From the NCBI GenBank assembly GCA_020853175.1, contig JADYZK010000325.1, positions 1-7,586 of the forward strand: a stretch of DNA of 7,586 nucleotides, in the 5' to 3' direction. Origin of the DNA: Bacteroidales bacterium (GTDB lineage: Bacteria > Bacteroidota > Bacteroidia > Bacteroidales > F082). The notes under the pieces are model-generated. The model did no database searches. It saw only the letters and a list, made by a program, of their open reading frames with translations, and was not told the DNA's origin. The translations under genes were made by a program, and so were the position numbers. Of this stretch, positions 7,103 to 7,586 are shown piece after piece (the stretch's first letter is position 1; every line of letters begins with the position of its first letter).

Positions 7103-7586
7103 TCACTTTTTGAAAAAGTTCGTAAAACTGCTCAAATGATGGAAACCTTGCACAAATATAGCTTTTTTACTTAAGTTTATTTCTTTATTCAGATAATTAT
7201 ACCCGATAACGATTCCAAATAAAGTGAATAAGATAGTAACAAAGGCTACCATTTCGAGTGTTTTTATGATCGAAAAGCCGTGGGCAATGCGATAAGCATC
7301 AGCCGCAGCAACGCTGCTAAAAATCAAAACCAACCATGAGAATCCTTTGAGCAGAAATGAAAGCCCAAAAACAACGATTGAATCTCCTATAATATTAAAG
7401 GAAGCCATGTAAACAACCTTATAAAAATTTTTCCTGGGTAAATTCACACTGTCCAAGCCAATGCCAATAAACCTATCAATGGGCAACAACAGGCCGTAGA
7501 TGCAAAAAATCCTAAAAATGTTGGCTGTAATCGTATAATCTGAACCTCCCAGAATGGTAACAATTTCTTCGGCAAAGATGAACGAA
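7103..7586 (-). CDS. Wzx-type polysaccharide flippase, C-terminal part (5' end off the window)
   Basis: The reading frame stays open to the right edge and ends at a TGA, so 160 C-terminal residues are visible and the real start lies outside. A TTG at 7489 is in frame but is internal, because coding continues upstream of it. The visible part begins FAEEIVTILGGSDY, followed by hydrophobic segments at about visible residues 20-38, 57-80, 83-98 and 108-131, and a basic tail ending in KK. A conserved loop (LPIDRFIGIGLDSVNLPRK) lies between the first two segments. This pattern fits the Wzx/polysaccharide-synthesis branch of the MOP (MATE-like) transporter superfamily, whose members usually have 410-500 residues and 12-14 helices. 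The inferred role is translocation of lipid-linked oligosaccharide units across the cytoplasmic membrane. The Wzy-like gene 19 bases downstream and the glycosyltransferases after it support this. The substrate is unknown. Confidence 0.82.
   Translation of the reverse strand, partial: SFIFAEEIVTILGGSDYTITANIFRIFCIYGLLLPIDRFIGIGLDSVNLPRKNFYKVVYMASFNIIGDSIVVFGLSFLLKGFSWLVLIFSSVAAADAYRIAHGFSIIKTLEMVAFVTILFTLFGIVIGYNYLNKEINLSKKAIFVQGFHHLSSFTNFFKK

Noticed and set aside
7153..7160. TATATTTG on the minus strand inside the flippase gene, a possible internal promoter for the Wzy-like gene
   Set aside because: It lies in coding sequence and no -33 TTTG is found at suitable spacing.
7487..7489. TTG as a possible start of a short membrane protein of 128 residues
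   Set aside because: The frame stays open to the right edge with residues typical of the flippase family, so the gene is a truncated longer protein.

Overview
The window is a dense, one-directional stretch of a surface-polysaccharide (exopolysaccharide, capsule or O-antigen) biosynthesis locus. Every supportable gene lies on the minus strand, so transcription runs from the right edge to the left edge. The DNA is moderately AT-rich. The starts lack good Shine-Dalgarno sequences and sit behind A/T-rich leaders. The protein sequences, notably the GT4 N-terminus and the first residues of the leftmost gene, resemble families I associate with Bacteroidota. Together these suggest a Bacteroidota (Bacteroidia-like) genome; this is inference, since no rRNA or other marker gene is present.

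Layout in transcription order: (1) the C-terminal third of a Wzx-type flippase, cut by the right edge (7586-7103); (2) a 497-residue Wzy/O-antigen-ligase-like polytopic membrane protein (7083-5590); (3) a soluble GT2 glycosyltransferase (5587-4637); (4) a membrane-anchored GT2 with the synthase-type D, DxD, ED, QRRRW signature (4621-3392); (5) a second soluble GT2, paralogous to gene 3 (3377-2451); (6) a second membrane-anchored GT2, paralogous to gene 4 (2448-1216); (7) a GT4 glycosyltransferase (1214-75); (8) the first 13 codons of another gene, cut by the left edge (41-1). Gaps between genes are 19, 2, 15, 14, 2, 1 and 33 bases. No terminator or convincing promoter is visible, so this looks like one polycistronic operon.

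The glycosyltransferases probably build an oligosaccharide unit on a lipid carrier at the inner face of the cytoplasmic membrane. Wzx would flip the unit and the Wzy-like protein would polymerise it. Sugar specificities cannot be read from the sequence. The initiating phosphoglycosyltransferase, chain-length regulator and outer-membrane export protein are not in the window.

The most notable feature is that genes 3+4 and 5+6 are two diverged copies of the same two-gene module (soluble GT2 followed by membrane GT2) in the same order, about 2.2 kb each. This indicates an old tandem duplication that would add related but distinct sugar transfers. I see no CRISPR array, mobile element, tRNA or rRNA, and no clearly exotic system. 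There is no gene-free stretch longer than 33 bases.
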